Positions 57,101 to 64,000 of a stretch of DNA of 64,000 bases are shown one piece after another. Under the pieces are notes generated by a model. That model saw nothing but the letters and a program-made list of their open reading frames with translations. It was not told the DNA's origin and searched no databases. This DNA is from Sinorhizobium sp. (GTDB lineage Bacteria > Pseudomonadota > Alphaproteobacteria > Rhizobiales > Rhizobiaceae): positions 8,780 through 72,779 of the forward strand of contig JAPSJG010000001.1 of NCBI GenBank assembly GCA_031178305.1, given 5' to 3'. Both the position numbers and the translations under genes were made by a program. Positions within the stretch are counted from its first letter, which is position 1. Every line of letters begins with the position of its first letter.

Positions 57101-57994
57101 TCACGGCCCGGTAAAGGCTGGCGCTGCCGGTGGCCGCGCCAGCGTGTCGCGATGAATGTCGCGTAGCGCCACGAGCATTTCGCGCGCGACCGATTCCTCG
57201 AGCGGCAGGAAACGGTCGATCATGAAGGAGCAATTGAAGACATAGGAGACCTCGCCGTCCCGATCGAAGATGGGCAGGGCGATCGCCATGATGCCTTCGG
57301 TGAATTCGCCCTTGCTGACCGCATAACCTCGCCGCCGGGTTGCCTCGATGCCCGCCCGCACGTCTTCTTCCGTTAGCGGGCTGCGCGAGGTGTAGCGGGT
57401 TGGCTGCCAGTTTCTGAACCAGGCATCGATACGCTCGGGTGACTGCCACGCCAGATACGCCCGCATTTGCGCGCAGGCGTCGCGCGGAAAGCGGTGACCC
57501 ACGGGGAAGGACAGTTCCATGCTCGTGGGGCCATTGAATTTGTCAATGACAATATAGGCCCCGTCGTTCATCGGCTGGGTCAGCAGGCAGGGTATGTCAA
57601 CACGATGGACCAGCGCGGTGAGATGACGGCGGACCGCGTCCAAGACGGGCGAATTGAGCAGGCTGGAAGCGCTGGTGAAAATGCCGGAGTGCAACCGGTA
57701 TGTCTTAGAACGCTGATCGTATTTTAGCCATTCAAAATGTACCAGTGTCTTGAGGATAGAATGGCAATGCGTTTTTGAAATGCCAAGCGCCTCGACAATT
57801 TCTGTCAAGGAGGCTTCGTGGGGCGCCGTTCCGTTGAGGTATTGCAGGACGGCAATGGTGTTTTCCAGCGCCGGTACCAAACCCGGGCCGCTACGCGATG
57901 GCTGCGTGGACATGTGTGGGCGGAGAAGCCAGTGCTCGCCCTCATGCAACAGTTCGGCGCCCGAGGAGCGTGTGTCGTCTTTAGGATCAGGCAT
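57101..57994 (-). CDS. IclR-family transcriptional regulator
   Basis: A 297-residue IclR protein. The winged HTH covers VPALENTIAVLQYLNGTAPHEASLTEIVEALGISKTHCHSILKTL, and the effector domain shows PVLDAVRRHLTALVHRVDIPCLLTQPMNDGAYIVIDKF, SFPVGHRFPRDACAQMRAYLAW and RGYAVSKGEFTEGIMAIALPIFD. ATG 57994 is taken as start because the residues before it match nothing and the operator at 58008-58023 would lie inside the longer form. Near-identical sites occur before the two divergent amidohydrolase genes, so autoregulation and control of the 43.8-57.1 kb island are strongly suggested. Confidence 0.9.
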   Translation of the reverse strand: MPDPKDDTRSSGAELLHEGEHWLLRPHMSTQPSRSGPGLVPALENTIAVLQYLNGTAPHEASLTEIVEALGISKTHCHSILKTLVHFEWLKYDQRSKTYRLHSGIFTSASSLLNSPVLDAVRRHLTALVHRVDIPCLLTQPMNDGAYIVIDKFNGPTSMELSFPVGHRFPRDACAQMRAYLAWQSPERIDAWFRNWQPTRYTSRSPLTEEDVRAGIEATRRRGYAVSKGEFTEGIMAIALPIFDRDGEVSYVFNCSFMIDRFLPLEESVAREMLVALRDIHRDTLARPPAAPAFTGP

Positions 57995-58007
57995 AACCTT
58001 GCGCTTC

Positions 58008-58023
58008 GTTCTGCATATGGAAC
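58008..58023. promoter_or_regulatory. IclR-type operator, copy 3 (iclR)
   Basis: GTTCTGCATATGGAAC is palindromic at 14 of 16 positions, lies 13 bp upstream of the iclR ATG, and matches the site at 48164-48179 except at two central positions. Confidence 0.72.
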
Positions 58024-58118
58024 AGCTTCCTTCGCACCAGTGCATGTGGAATTCAAGCCAGTGCGAAAAGATTTTGGAACTTTGCCGCCACTGTGGGGCT
58101 TCCTAAAAAGATAGCTGA

Positions 58119-58138
58119 CTCTAAAAATAGAGTTGACT
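58119..58138. promoter_or_regulatory. Palindrome abutting -35 box, shared with 36532-36551 (copy 2)
   Basis: CTCTAAAAATAGAG (58119-58132) is the exact reverse complement of the 14-mer at 36532-36545 and is likewise followed directly by TTGAC. A second dyad, AAACGTCAACGTT, lies just downstream (58145-58157). Both sites precede the aminotransferase operon. Confidence 0.65.
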
Positions 58139-58181
58139 ATATCTAAACGTCAACGTTAGATGGATTCAGCTGGAGCGATGC

Positions 58182-59441
58182 GTGGAGGAGCACTTGCTGA
58201 AATCAGGAACGGAACTTTTGATGATCCCAGGCCCTACAACGTTGCCGGGGGCCGTTGTCCAAGCATTGTCGCGTCCGGCGACTGATATTTATCATGGCCC
58301 CCTACACGACGTTTCACTCGACTGCCTTCAAGGTCTCTCAGAGTTGTTCGGGACCCGCGAGCGTCCGTATATTTTCACCGCCAATGGTCACGGTGGTTGG
58401 GAGGCGGCGCTGTGTAACACGCTAAGTCGCGGACACCGCGTACTGGCGCTTGAAACCGGACTCTTTGCACCTCATTGGGCTGAGACCGCGGAGACGCTTG
58501 GGCTCAGCATCGAGGTTCTTCCGGGGAGTTGGAGGCGTGCGGTCAACTGCGAAGCTTTGGCAGAGCGGCTTCGGGCGGATACCACAGGCAGTATCCGCGC
58601 TATCCTTACTACTCAAGTCGACACCGCGACCGGTGTCCTGAACGATATCCCGGCCATTCGTGGCGCTATCGACGGTGCGAGTCACGATGGGCTACTAATG
58701 GTCGATTGCATCGCCTCGTTAGGGGCTACGGCTTTCCAATTCGATGCCTGGAAAGTTGATGTCGCAGTGGCGGCTTCTCAGAAGGCGCTAATGACGCCTC
58801 CAGGGCTCGCCTTTCATGCTGTGAGTAAGAAGGCGCGCAAGGCGCACCAAATGGCCGGCCTCAGAACGAGCTATTGGGATTGGTCGCTGCGCGACCGCGC
58901 GGATCATTACTTCTGGCATTCTGGCACGCCCCCCGTCAGTCTCCTCTTTGGCTTTCAGGCTGCTATCCAGCTGATCCGGGAAGAGGGGCTAGCCACGGTA
59001 GTTGCCCGGCACGATGCGCTCGCCAGCGCGGCTCGCGCTGCGGTGGAGCACTGGACGATGCCTGGTGGGGTAGATCTCAATGTGTTGACGCCCGGCGAAC
59101 AGGCCGGGACCGTTACGGTCATGCGAGTGCCCGATGGCGCGGCGCGGCCCCTTGTCGATTTCTGCAAGCAAACGTTTGGTGTCCTTCTCGGTGAGGGCAT
59201 TGGCGCCTTGGAAGGCAAGGCAATTCGGATCGGGCACATGGGTCATGTCGGTGCTCCCCAGCTTATCGGCGCCCTCGGGTGTTTAGAACTCGGCATGCGC
59301 GCTATCGGGATTGCCCACACATCCGGCGGCGTTGAGGCGGCGCTTGCAGCGCTTGAAGGCTTCGCGATGGAAAAGCCGCATACAGCCTCGGGCGAAGCTT
59401 CGGTCATCGAAATATCAAAACAGAAGAGAGGGGTAGTATAA
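58182..59441 (+). CDS. Class V PLP aminotransferase (alanine-glyoxylate/ureidoglycine-glyoxylate aminotransferase-like)
   Basis: A 419-residue fold-type I enzyme of the AGXT/SPT/PucG group. LLMIPGPTTLPGAVVQAL opens the protein, FTANGHGGWEAALCNTL binds the cofactor phosphate, ILTTQVDTATGVLNDIPAI is the SxxTG-like region, LLMVDCIASLGATAFQFDAWKVDVAVAASQKALMTPPGLAF contains the PLP Asp and Lys (SQK). The family uses alanine, serine or ureidoglycine with glyoxylate. GTG 58182 is chosen with GGAG 8 bp upstream. It heads an operon with an importer and an aldehyde dehydrogenase and may perform the transamination that feeds the ThDP decarboxylase at 41481. Confidence 0.83.
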   Translation: MEEHLLKSGTELLMIPGPTTLPGAVVQALSRPATDIYHGPLHDVSLDCLQGLSELFGTRERPYIFTANGHGGWEAALCNTLSRGHRVLALETGLFAPHWAETAETLGLSIEVLPGSWRRAVNCEALAERLRADTTGSIRAILTTQVDTATGVLNDIPAIRGAIDGASHDGLLMVDCIASLGATAFQFDAWKVDVAVAASQKALMTPPGLAFHAVSKKARKAHQMAGLRTSYWDWSLRDRADHYFWHSGTPPVSLLFGFQAAIQLIREEGLATVVARHDALASAARAAVEHWTMPGGVDLNVLTPGEQAGTVTVMRVPDGAARPLVDFCKQTFGVLLGEGIGALEGKAIRIGHMGHVGAPQLIGALGCLELGMRAIGIAHTSGGVEAALAALEGFAMEKPHTASGEASVIEISKQKRGVV

Positions 59442-60277
59442 TGCACAAGTATTTGATCCCGTTGCTGCTCTGCGCGGCATTTTTCCACGGCAGCGCTGCA
59501 CGGGCCGACGAGCGGCCGGCTGTTCCCGACCGTATAGCGACGTCAAAGAAGGTTCGCATCGCCGTCAATGCTGGGTTTCCGCCCATGGAGATGCGCGACC
59601 CTAAGAGCAATGAGCTCATCGGGTTCGACATTGATTTGGGTAATGCCATCGCCGCCGAACTCGATCTTGAAACGGAATGGGTGGATGGCGCGTTCGAGCA
59701 AATGATTCCGGCGCTCGTATCCAAACGGGTCGACTTAATCATGAGCGGCATCTCGGATCTGCCGGAGCGGCGCGCGACCGCCGACTTCATTGATTACCTA
59801 AAGTCAGGGACGCAAATCTACGCGATGACCAATGGTCCGCTTTCACAACCGTCCGACCTGTGTGGCCATACGGCAACCGTCAGCCTAGGCACCTCTATGC
59901 CGGACGAGCTAAAGAAGTGGGCCAAACAGACTTGTGACGACAATGGCAAGCTGCCATTGAAGATCATTCTCGACAACAATCTCGGTCAGCAGATTATCAA
60001 CTTAAAGCAAGGGCGGGCGCAGGCTGGGGTGCAGGCTCTGGAGGGAATCGACCTAATCCTCGAAAAGGAGAAGGGTGCGATGAAGCTGATCGGCGAGCCT
60101 ATCCATGTGACCTTCCAAGGCATCGCATTCCGCAAAGATGATACGGTGCTTCGCGATGCTTTCTTCTGGGCCGTCAAGCAAAAGTTCGAGGACGGTACCT
60201 ATGCTAAGCTCCTTGAGAAGTGGAAGCTGACCACCGCTGCTTATCCGACGCCAACGATTAACAAAGATCCGGAGTGA
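59441..60277 (+). CDS. Polar amino acid-type periplasmic binding protein (paralogue of 37658-38494)
   Basis: A 278-residue binding protein with a Sec signal peptide (LIPLLLCAAFFHGSAARADE). Mature features: VRIAVNAGFPPMEMRDPKSNELIGFDIDLGNAIAAELDL, VDLIMSGISDLPERRATADFIDYLKSGTQIYAM, LGQQIINLKQGRAQAGVQALEGIDLIL, and YAKLLEKWKLTTAAYPTPTIN. Cysteines at PSDLCGH and KQTCDDNG mirror those in the paralogue. Start and preceding stop overlap as TAATG. The ligand is presumably related to, but different from, that of the first cassette. Confidence 0.87.
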   Translation: MHKYLIPLLLCAAFFHGSAARADERPAVPDRIATSKKVRIAVNAGFPPMEMRDPKSNELIGFDIDLGNAIAAELDLETEWVDGAFEQMIPALVSKRVDLIMSGISDLPERRATADFIDYLKSGTQIYAMTNGPLSQPSDLCGHTATVSLGTSMPDELKKWAKQTCDDNGKLPLKIILDNNLGQQIINLKQGRAQAGVQALEGIDLILEKEKGAMKLIGEPIHVTFQGIAFRKDDTVLRDAFFWAVKQKFEDGTYAKLLEKWKLTTAAYPTPTINKDPE

Positions 60278-60282
60278 CGGCC

Positions 60283-61170
60283 GTGACCGCGCAACATTGC
60301 GGTTCAGGAGCGGTTGCGGCTATGCCAACCTCGTTGCCGCGCCTGGATATCGCCGAAGCCGTACGTGTCAGGCGGTTCCGCCCGCTACGATTATTACTTG
60401 GCGCCCTCGCCATCGCATTTGCGATCTTCGTTTTCAAAGCTTTTGCTGATGCGCAGATCGACTGGAGCGTGGTTGGGGAATATCTGCTGGCGCGAATTAC
60501 AATAGTCGGACTCGGCTTTACAATCCTGATGACTGTCGTTGCGATGCTGATCGGATTGTCCGTCGCGGTGTTGCTTGCTGTCGGGTTCGGCTCTCACAAT
60601 CCGGTCATCCGCTGGATCTGCAAGACATATGTCTGGCTTTTTCGCGGAACGCCGCAGCTCCTCCAACTGCTTCTTTGGTACAATCTTGCACTGGTATTCC
60701 CGGTCGCGGGGCTTCCTGGTCTGGGCTCTTGGCAAACGGTCGATCTGATGGGACCCTTCGCCGCGGCGGCGATCGGGCTTGGCCTTAATGCAGGCGCCTA
60801 CATGTCGGAGATCATCCGTTCGGGGCTGCTCTCGGTCGACGCCGGACAGTATGAAGCGGCCAAAGCGATTGGCATGACGCGAGGCAAGGCTTTGCGGAAG
60901 GTAATCTTCCCACAGGCGATGCGCGTGATTATTCCGCCGCTCGGCAATGAATTCATCGGAATGACCAAAAACACTTCGCTTGCCAGCATTGTTGGTTTCG
61001 GCGAGCTGATCTTCGTCATGCAGTCGATCTACTTCTACAATTTCAAGGTGATCGAGATGCTGCTCGTGTCGGCCTTTTGGTATCTCATCGTCACATCGAT
61101 TTTGTCGGTCGGGCAGTATCAACTGGAAAAAAGGTTCGGACGCGGCTTTGGGCGGGGAGGGAGGCTGTGA
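60283..61170 (+). CDS. Polar amino acid ABC transporter permease (paralogue of 38491-39384)
   Basis: A 295-residue HisM/GlnP-type permease with a long N-terminal tail before the first span, AQIDWSVVGEYLLARITIVGLGFTILMTVVAMLIGLSV, FRGTPQLLQLLLWYNLALVFPVAGLPGLG, and the EAA loop QYEAAKAIGMTRGKALRKVIFPQAMRVIIPPLGNEF. GTG 60283 is favoured because GGAG lies 8 bp upstream; GTG 60274, overlapping the previous stop, is the alternative. The single permease implies a homodimer. Confidence 0.87.
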   Translation: MTAQHCGSGAVAAMPTSLPRLDIAEAVRVRRFRPLRLLLGALAIAFAIFVFKAFADAQIDWSVVGEYLLARITIVGLGFTILMTVVAMLIGLSVAVLLAVGFGSHNPVIRWICKTYVWLFRGTPQLLQLLLWYNLALVFPVAGLPGLGSWQTVDLMGPFAAAAIGLGLNAGAYMSEIIRSGLLSVDAGQYEAAKAIGMTRGKALRKVIFPQAMRVIIPPLGNEFIGMTKNTSLASIVGFGELIFVMQSIYFYNFKVIEMLLVSAFWYLIVTSILSVGQYQLEKRFGRGFGRGGRL

Positions 61171-61967
61171 ACGTCGTTTCCGCCGTAAACCTCTCGAAGA
61201 GCTTCGGAGCGCTCGAGGTTCTTAAGGGCATAGATCTCGACATCGCGAAAGGGGAGGTCGTCTGCATCATCGGGCCCTCGGGTTCGGGAAAGACCACGTT
61301 CCTACGATGCATTAATCAGCTAGAATCTATCAGCGGTGGCGCGCTCTGGGTCAATGGCGAGCTCGCCGGATATCGGATTATCGGAGAGCGTATCCAGCCG
61401 CTGGATGAGCACGAGATTGCCCTCCAGCGCCGAGCGACCGGTATGGTGTTCCAGCGCTTTAATCTTTTCGCTCATTTGACCGCCGAACAGAACGTTGCCC
61501 TTGGACCGATCGAAGTTTTGGGGCAAGACCGGGCGCAGGCACTGGGGACAGCTAGAGACCTTCTTACTCGCGTCGGTCTCAGCCATAAGCTTAAGTCTTA
61601 TCCTGCCGAGCTCTCCGGCGGCCAGCAGCAACGTGTTGCGATCGCTAGGGCGATGGCCATGAACCCGCAAGTATTGCTGTTTGACGAACCGACCTCCGCG
61701 CTTGACCCGGAGCTTGTGGGAGAGGTCCTCAAAGTTATGCAGGAGGTCGCAACAACTGGGATCACCATGGTCGTTGCGACCCATGAACTGAATTTTGCGC
61801 GGGATGTCTCGGATCGGGTTGTCTTCATGGCGGACGGCCGCATTCTAGAGGTCGGCTCCCCGGAGCGCATACTTACTGAACCCGAGGAGCCACGCCTCAG
61901 AACCTTTCTAAGTGCCCTCAGCGGATCGCGTGCTGAGAGCGGAGGCTCACATGCGCAAAGAACGTAA
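61167..61967 (+). CDS. Polar amino acid ABC transporter ATPase (paralogue of 39381-40163)
   Basis: A 266-residue ATPase with Walker A GPSGSGKTT, Q-loop FQRFNLFAHLT, signature LSGGQQQRVAIARAM, Walker B VLLFDEPTSALDPELVG and H-loop ATHELNFARDV. The insertion NGELAGYRIIGERIQPLDEHEIALQRRATGM corresponds to the one in the first cassette. GTG 61167 overlaps the permease stop as GTGA and has GGGGAGGGAGG upstream. Its end overlaps the aldehyde dehydrogenase gene by 17 bp. Confidence 0.9.
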   Translation: MNVVSAVNLSKSFGALEVLKGIDLDIAKGEVVCIIGPSGSGKTTFLRCINQLESISGGALWVNGELAGYRIIGERIQPLDEHEIALQRRATGMVFQRFNLFAHLTAEQNVALGPIEVLGQDRAQALGTARDLLTRVGLSHKLKSYPAELSGGQQQRVAIARAMAMNPQVLLFDEPTSALDPELVGEVLKVMQEVATTGITMVVATHELNFARDVSDRVVFMADGRILEVGSPERILTEPEEPRLRTFLSALSGSRAESGGSHAQRT

Positions 61968-63384
61968 ATTCTACATCGACGGCCAGTGGGTCGATCCGCT
62001 GAAGCCCAATGACCTCGAAGTGATCAACCCCGCGACGGAAAAGCCGATCGCGGTCATCGCCATGGGCACCGCGGCCGATATCGACCGCGCAGTCGCCGCC
62101 GCCAAGAGGGCGTTTGCAACCTACGGCCAGACGAGCGTGGAGGAGCGCCTCGCGCTGCTCGAAAGGCTTCTCGAGATCTACAAGCGCCGCTACGAGGAGA
62201 TGGCGCGCACCATCACCGCCGAACTCGGCGCGCCGATCACTATGAGCTCCGAGCAGCAGGCCGATGTCGGCGTCGGCCACCTCCAGGGCTTCATCGACGC
62301 GCTGAAGCGCCTCAAGACCCGCGAAGTGTTGCCGAACGGCGATGTCGTGCGCCGCGAACCGATCGGTGTCTGCGGTCTGATCACGCCCTGGAACTGGCCG
62401 ATCAACCAGATCGTGCTCAAAGTGGTGCCGGCGCTGGCCACGGGTTCGACCTGCGTTCTGAAGCCCTCGGAATTCACGCCGTTGAATGCGCTGCTATATG
62501 CGGAAATGGTGCATGAGGCGGGCTTCCCGGCGGGCTCGTTCAACCTCGTCAACGGCGACGGCTTCGAATGCGGGGCGGCACTCTCCAAGCACAAAGATAT
62601 CGACATGATGTCCTTCACCGGCTCCACGCGCGCCGGCATTGCCGTTAGCAAGGATGCTGCAGATACGGTCAAGCGAGTGACACTGGAACTCGGCGGCAAG
62701 TCGCCGAACCTCGTCTTCGCAGATGCGGACCTAGAGGATCGCGTGGCCGGCAGCGTACGCGAATGCTTCAACAATTCCGGCCAATCCTGCGATGCGCCGA
62801 CGCGCATGCTCGTCGAACGTTCGGTGTATGACAAGGTAGTCGAGATCGCCGAGCGCACCGGCAAGGCGACCAAGGTCGGCAATCCGGAGGAGGAAGGCGA
62901 GCATATCGGCCCGCTCGTCTCGCATATCCAGTTCGGCCGCGTTCAGGCGCTGATCGAGGCGGGTGTTGCCGAAGGCGCGCGCCTTGTTGTCGGCGGTCCC
63001 GGCAAGCCAGAAGGTTTTGAGACCGGCTACTTCGTCAAGCCGACGATCTTCGCCGACGTCAACAACGAGATGCGCATCGCCCGCGAGGAAGTATTCGGCC
63101 CGGTCCTCGTGATCATCCCCTTCGACTCGGAAGAGGAAGCCATCGCTATTGCCAACGACACGGATTACGGCCTTGCCGCCTATCTCCAGACCGGCGATAC
63201 GAATCGCGCCGAGCGCGTCACAGCTCGCCTTCGCGCCGGCATGGTGCATGTTAACGGCGGTCCGCACCGCTACGGCAGCCCCTTTGGCGGCTATAAGCAA
63301 TCCGGCAACGGTCGCGAAGGCGGTATTTTCGGCCTTGAGGACTTCCTGGAGATTAAAACTGTCCATCAGCCGGCACGAATGTAG
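61951..63384 (+). CDS. NAD(P)-dependent aldehyde dehydrogenase
   Basis: A 477-residue ALDH-superfamily enzyme. EPIGVCGLITPWNWPINQIVLKVVPAL includes the catalytic Asn, VTLELGGKSPNLVFADADL the catalytic Glu, and ECFNNSGQSCDAPTRMLVE the nucleophilic Cys. REEVFGPVLVIIPFDSEEEAIAIANDTDYGLAAYLQT and SPFGGYKQSGNGREGGIFGLEDFLEIKTV complete the family pattern. ATG 61951 lies inside the ATPase 3' end and begins directly before the conserved KFYIDGQWVDP. In context it would oxidise the aldehyde formed after transamination and decarboxylation of the imported compound. Confidence 0.92.
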   Translation: MRKERKFYIDGQWVDPLKPNDLEVINPATEKPIAVIAMGTAADIDRAVAAAKRAFATYGQTSVEERLALLERLLEIYKRRYEEMARTITAELGAPITMSSEQQADVGVGHLQGFIDALKRLKTREVLPNGDVVRREPIGVCGLITPWNWPINQIVLKVVPALATGSTCVLKPSEFTPLNALLYAEMVHEAGFPAGSFNLVNGDGFECGAALSKHKDIDMMSFTGSTRAGIAVSKDAADTVKRVTLELGGKSPNLVFADADLEDRVAGSVRECFNNSGQSCDAPTRMLVERSVYDKVVEIAERTGKATKVGNPEEEGEHIGPLVSHIQFGRVQALIEAGVAEGARLVVGGPGKPEGFETGYFVKPTIFADVNNEMRIAREEVFGPVLVIIPFDSEEEAIAIANDTDYGLAAYLQTGDTNRAERVTARLRAGMVHVNGGPHRYGSPFGGYKQSGNGREGGIFGLEDFLEIKTVHQPARM

Positions 63385-63561
63385 TCCCTTTAGCTCGAGC
63401 AAGCGCCTTTCGCAGATCGCTATGCGTGATCTCGGATGAACCAAGCTCGAGCGTGACAGAAGTCCAATTTGCTCCGAAACGGGCCGAAGACCTCAGACTA
63501 TGTTGCAGCATGGCACCCTTCCAAAGCTGACAACGTAACAGGTCCTGCCGGCAATCCGGTT
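63385..63561. other. Intergenic stretch before truncated transposase
   Basis: I recognise no gene here. CTCGAGC occurs as two close copies near 63392 and 63449, a loose direct repeat. The break between this unique sequence and the transposase homology is at about 63562. Confidence 0.4.
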
Positions 63562-63845
63562 GCGCTCGAGCAGCTTCTCGGCCGCCAAAGTTGGTCCGAA
63601 ATCCGCATAATGCTCACGCACCAGGTCGAGCACCAGGTTGCGGAAATCCTCGCTATGACGCCGGTTGCTCGGCCGGCCGCGCTTCTTCGAGACCAGCCCG
63701 TCGGCGCCGGCCAGGTCATAGGCTTGCAACAGCCGGTGGACCTGACTGCGGCTGAGGCCGAGCAGTTCGGCCGCCTGGACGACGCTCAGGCTGCGGCGCG
63801 AATCCGCTGGATCAGTTCAAGACGATGCAATTCCTTCTGCGACAT
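63562..63845 (-). pseudogene. ISNCY-type transposase, N-terminal fragment with frameshift
   Basis: The minus strand starts MSQKELHRLELIQRIR at 63845. A one-base frame change near 63790 interrupts it, and in the next frame SVVQAAELLGLSRSQVHRLLQAYDL (helix-turn-helix) and KKRGRPSNRRHSEDF with REHYADFGPTLAAEKLLER follow. This is the N-terminus of the rhizobial ISNCY-type transposases as I know them. Homology stops at about 63562 after LLER, before the DDE catalytic domain, so the element is inactive. It marks a past insertion or rearrangement point beside the aldehyde dehydrogenase operon. Confidence 0.8.
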
Positions 63846-63919
63846 GGTGATCAAACAAGACATGACGACTCCGAACGCTCATGGTCTCAGCCACGCTTCA
63901 CGTCGCCAGTCTTCCTTCC

Positions 63920-63933
63920 AAACGTTGACGTTT
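63920..63933. repeat. Perfect inverted repeat AAACGT-TG-ACGTTT
   Basis: A perfect 14-bp dyad in the leader of the transposase remnant. Its reverse complement differs in one base from the dyad at 58145-58158. It may be part of the element's promoter. Confidence 0.5.
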
Positions 63934-63958
63934 GACCAGCATCCCAAGCGGCGACGAC

Positions 63959-63996
63959 TGTCGCATCTCTAACTGGCTCATATGTCGCATCTCTAA
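63959..63996. repeat. 14-bp direct repeat near the insertion-sequence end
   Basis: TGTCGCATCTCTAA occurs at 63959-63972 and again at 63983-63996, 24 bp apart. It lies upstream of the transposase start, where the terminal repeats and transposase-binding sites of the element are expected. The outer end of the element may lie past the window edge. Confidence 0.65.
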
Positions 63997-64000
63997 ACGG

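Noticed and set aside
1..64000. CRISPR arrays, tRNA or rRNA genes, replication or conjugation genes
   Set aside because: I looked for regularly spaced repeats, cloverleaf-type gene segments and Rep/Tra-type proteins and saw none.

Overview
The window is GC-rich, densely packed alphaproteobacterial DNA, most likely from an accessory replicon (megaplasmid or chromid) of a Rhizobiaceae member (Rhizobium/Agrobacterium/Ensifer type). The evidence is an OccR/NocR-like regulator with an octopine/nopaline-type uptake and oxidase operon, many ABC uptake cassettes with solute-binding proteins, and long runs of catabolic genes with ATGA overlaps. I see no tRNA, rRNA, replication, phage or CRISPR sequence. 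The only mobile-element trace is a broken transposase at the right end.

Region 1 (1-12.3 kb): a catabolic island resembling Amadori-compound (fructosyl-amino acid) utilisation. It has a GntR regulator (cut by the window edge), an FrlB-like SIS deglycase, a GlpD-like flavoprotein, an FrlC-like TIM-barrel epimerase, a TMADH/dienoyl-CoA-reductase-type flavoenzyme, a LacI regulator, a polar amino acid binding protein, a permease-ATPase fusion, a Gfo/Idh/MocA dehydrogenase and a DadA-like oxidase. A decayed ABC-ATPase tail follows. Several palindromic operators are visible.

Region 2 (12.3-21.1 kb): LysR (OccR-like), two permeases, ATPase, binding protein, a three-subunit opine-oxidase-like flavoprotein (FAD subunit, small [2Fe-2S] subunit, large FAD/[2Fe-2S] subunit), RidA and an enolase-superfamily enzyme. 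This looks like an opine-type pathway without the usual ornithine cyclodeaminase.

Region 3 (21.4-29.0 kb): a sugar ABC transporter of the CUT1 type, a BadF-type amino-sugar kinase, a GlmS/AgaS-like SIS protein and a ROK regulator, probably for an amino sugar. The cassette is bracketed by two diverged copies of the same gene-end junction.

Region 4 (29.4-36.5 kb): a minus-strand set with an M20 amidohydrolase, an unknown 151-residue protein, an aminotransferase, a class II aldolase, an EamA exporter and a D-threonine-aldolase/D-serine-dehydratase-like enzyme, plus a TetR regulator.

Region 5 (36.7-43.1 kb and 58.2-63.4 kb): two paralogous polar-amino-acid ABC cassettes with different enzymes attached (deacetylase-fold amidase, carbamoyl-amidase, ThDP decarboxylase; versus class V aminotransferase and aldehyde dehydrogenase). 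Both are preceded by the same palindrome abutting a TTGAC box. Together they could form a transamination-decarboxylation-oxidation route.

Region 6 (43.1-58.0 kb): a ureide or cyclic-amide island built as two divergent operons around a pair of paralogous amidohydrolases. Minus strand: amidohydrolase, RidA, allantoate-amidohydrolase-like enzyme, PuuE-like deacetylase fold, and a wrecked kdgK. Plus strand: amidohydrolase, 22-codon leader ORF, SDR, spermidine/putrescine-type ABC transporter, second SDR, hydantoinase. An IclR regulator closes it. The same 16-bp near-palindrome lies just upstream of both amidohydrolase starts and of the iclR start, defining a probable local regulon.

The right end (63.5-64 kb) is a frameshifted, truncated ISNCY-type transposase with a repeated 14-bp motif at the element end. 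All functional assignments come from reading the sequence and family knowledge; no database search was run.
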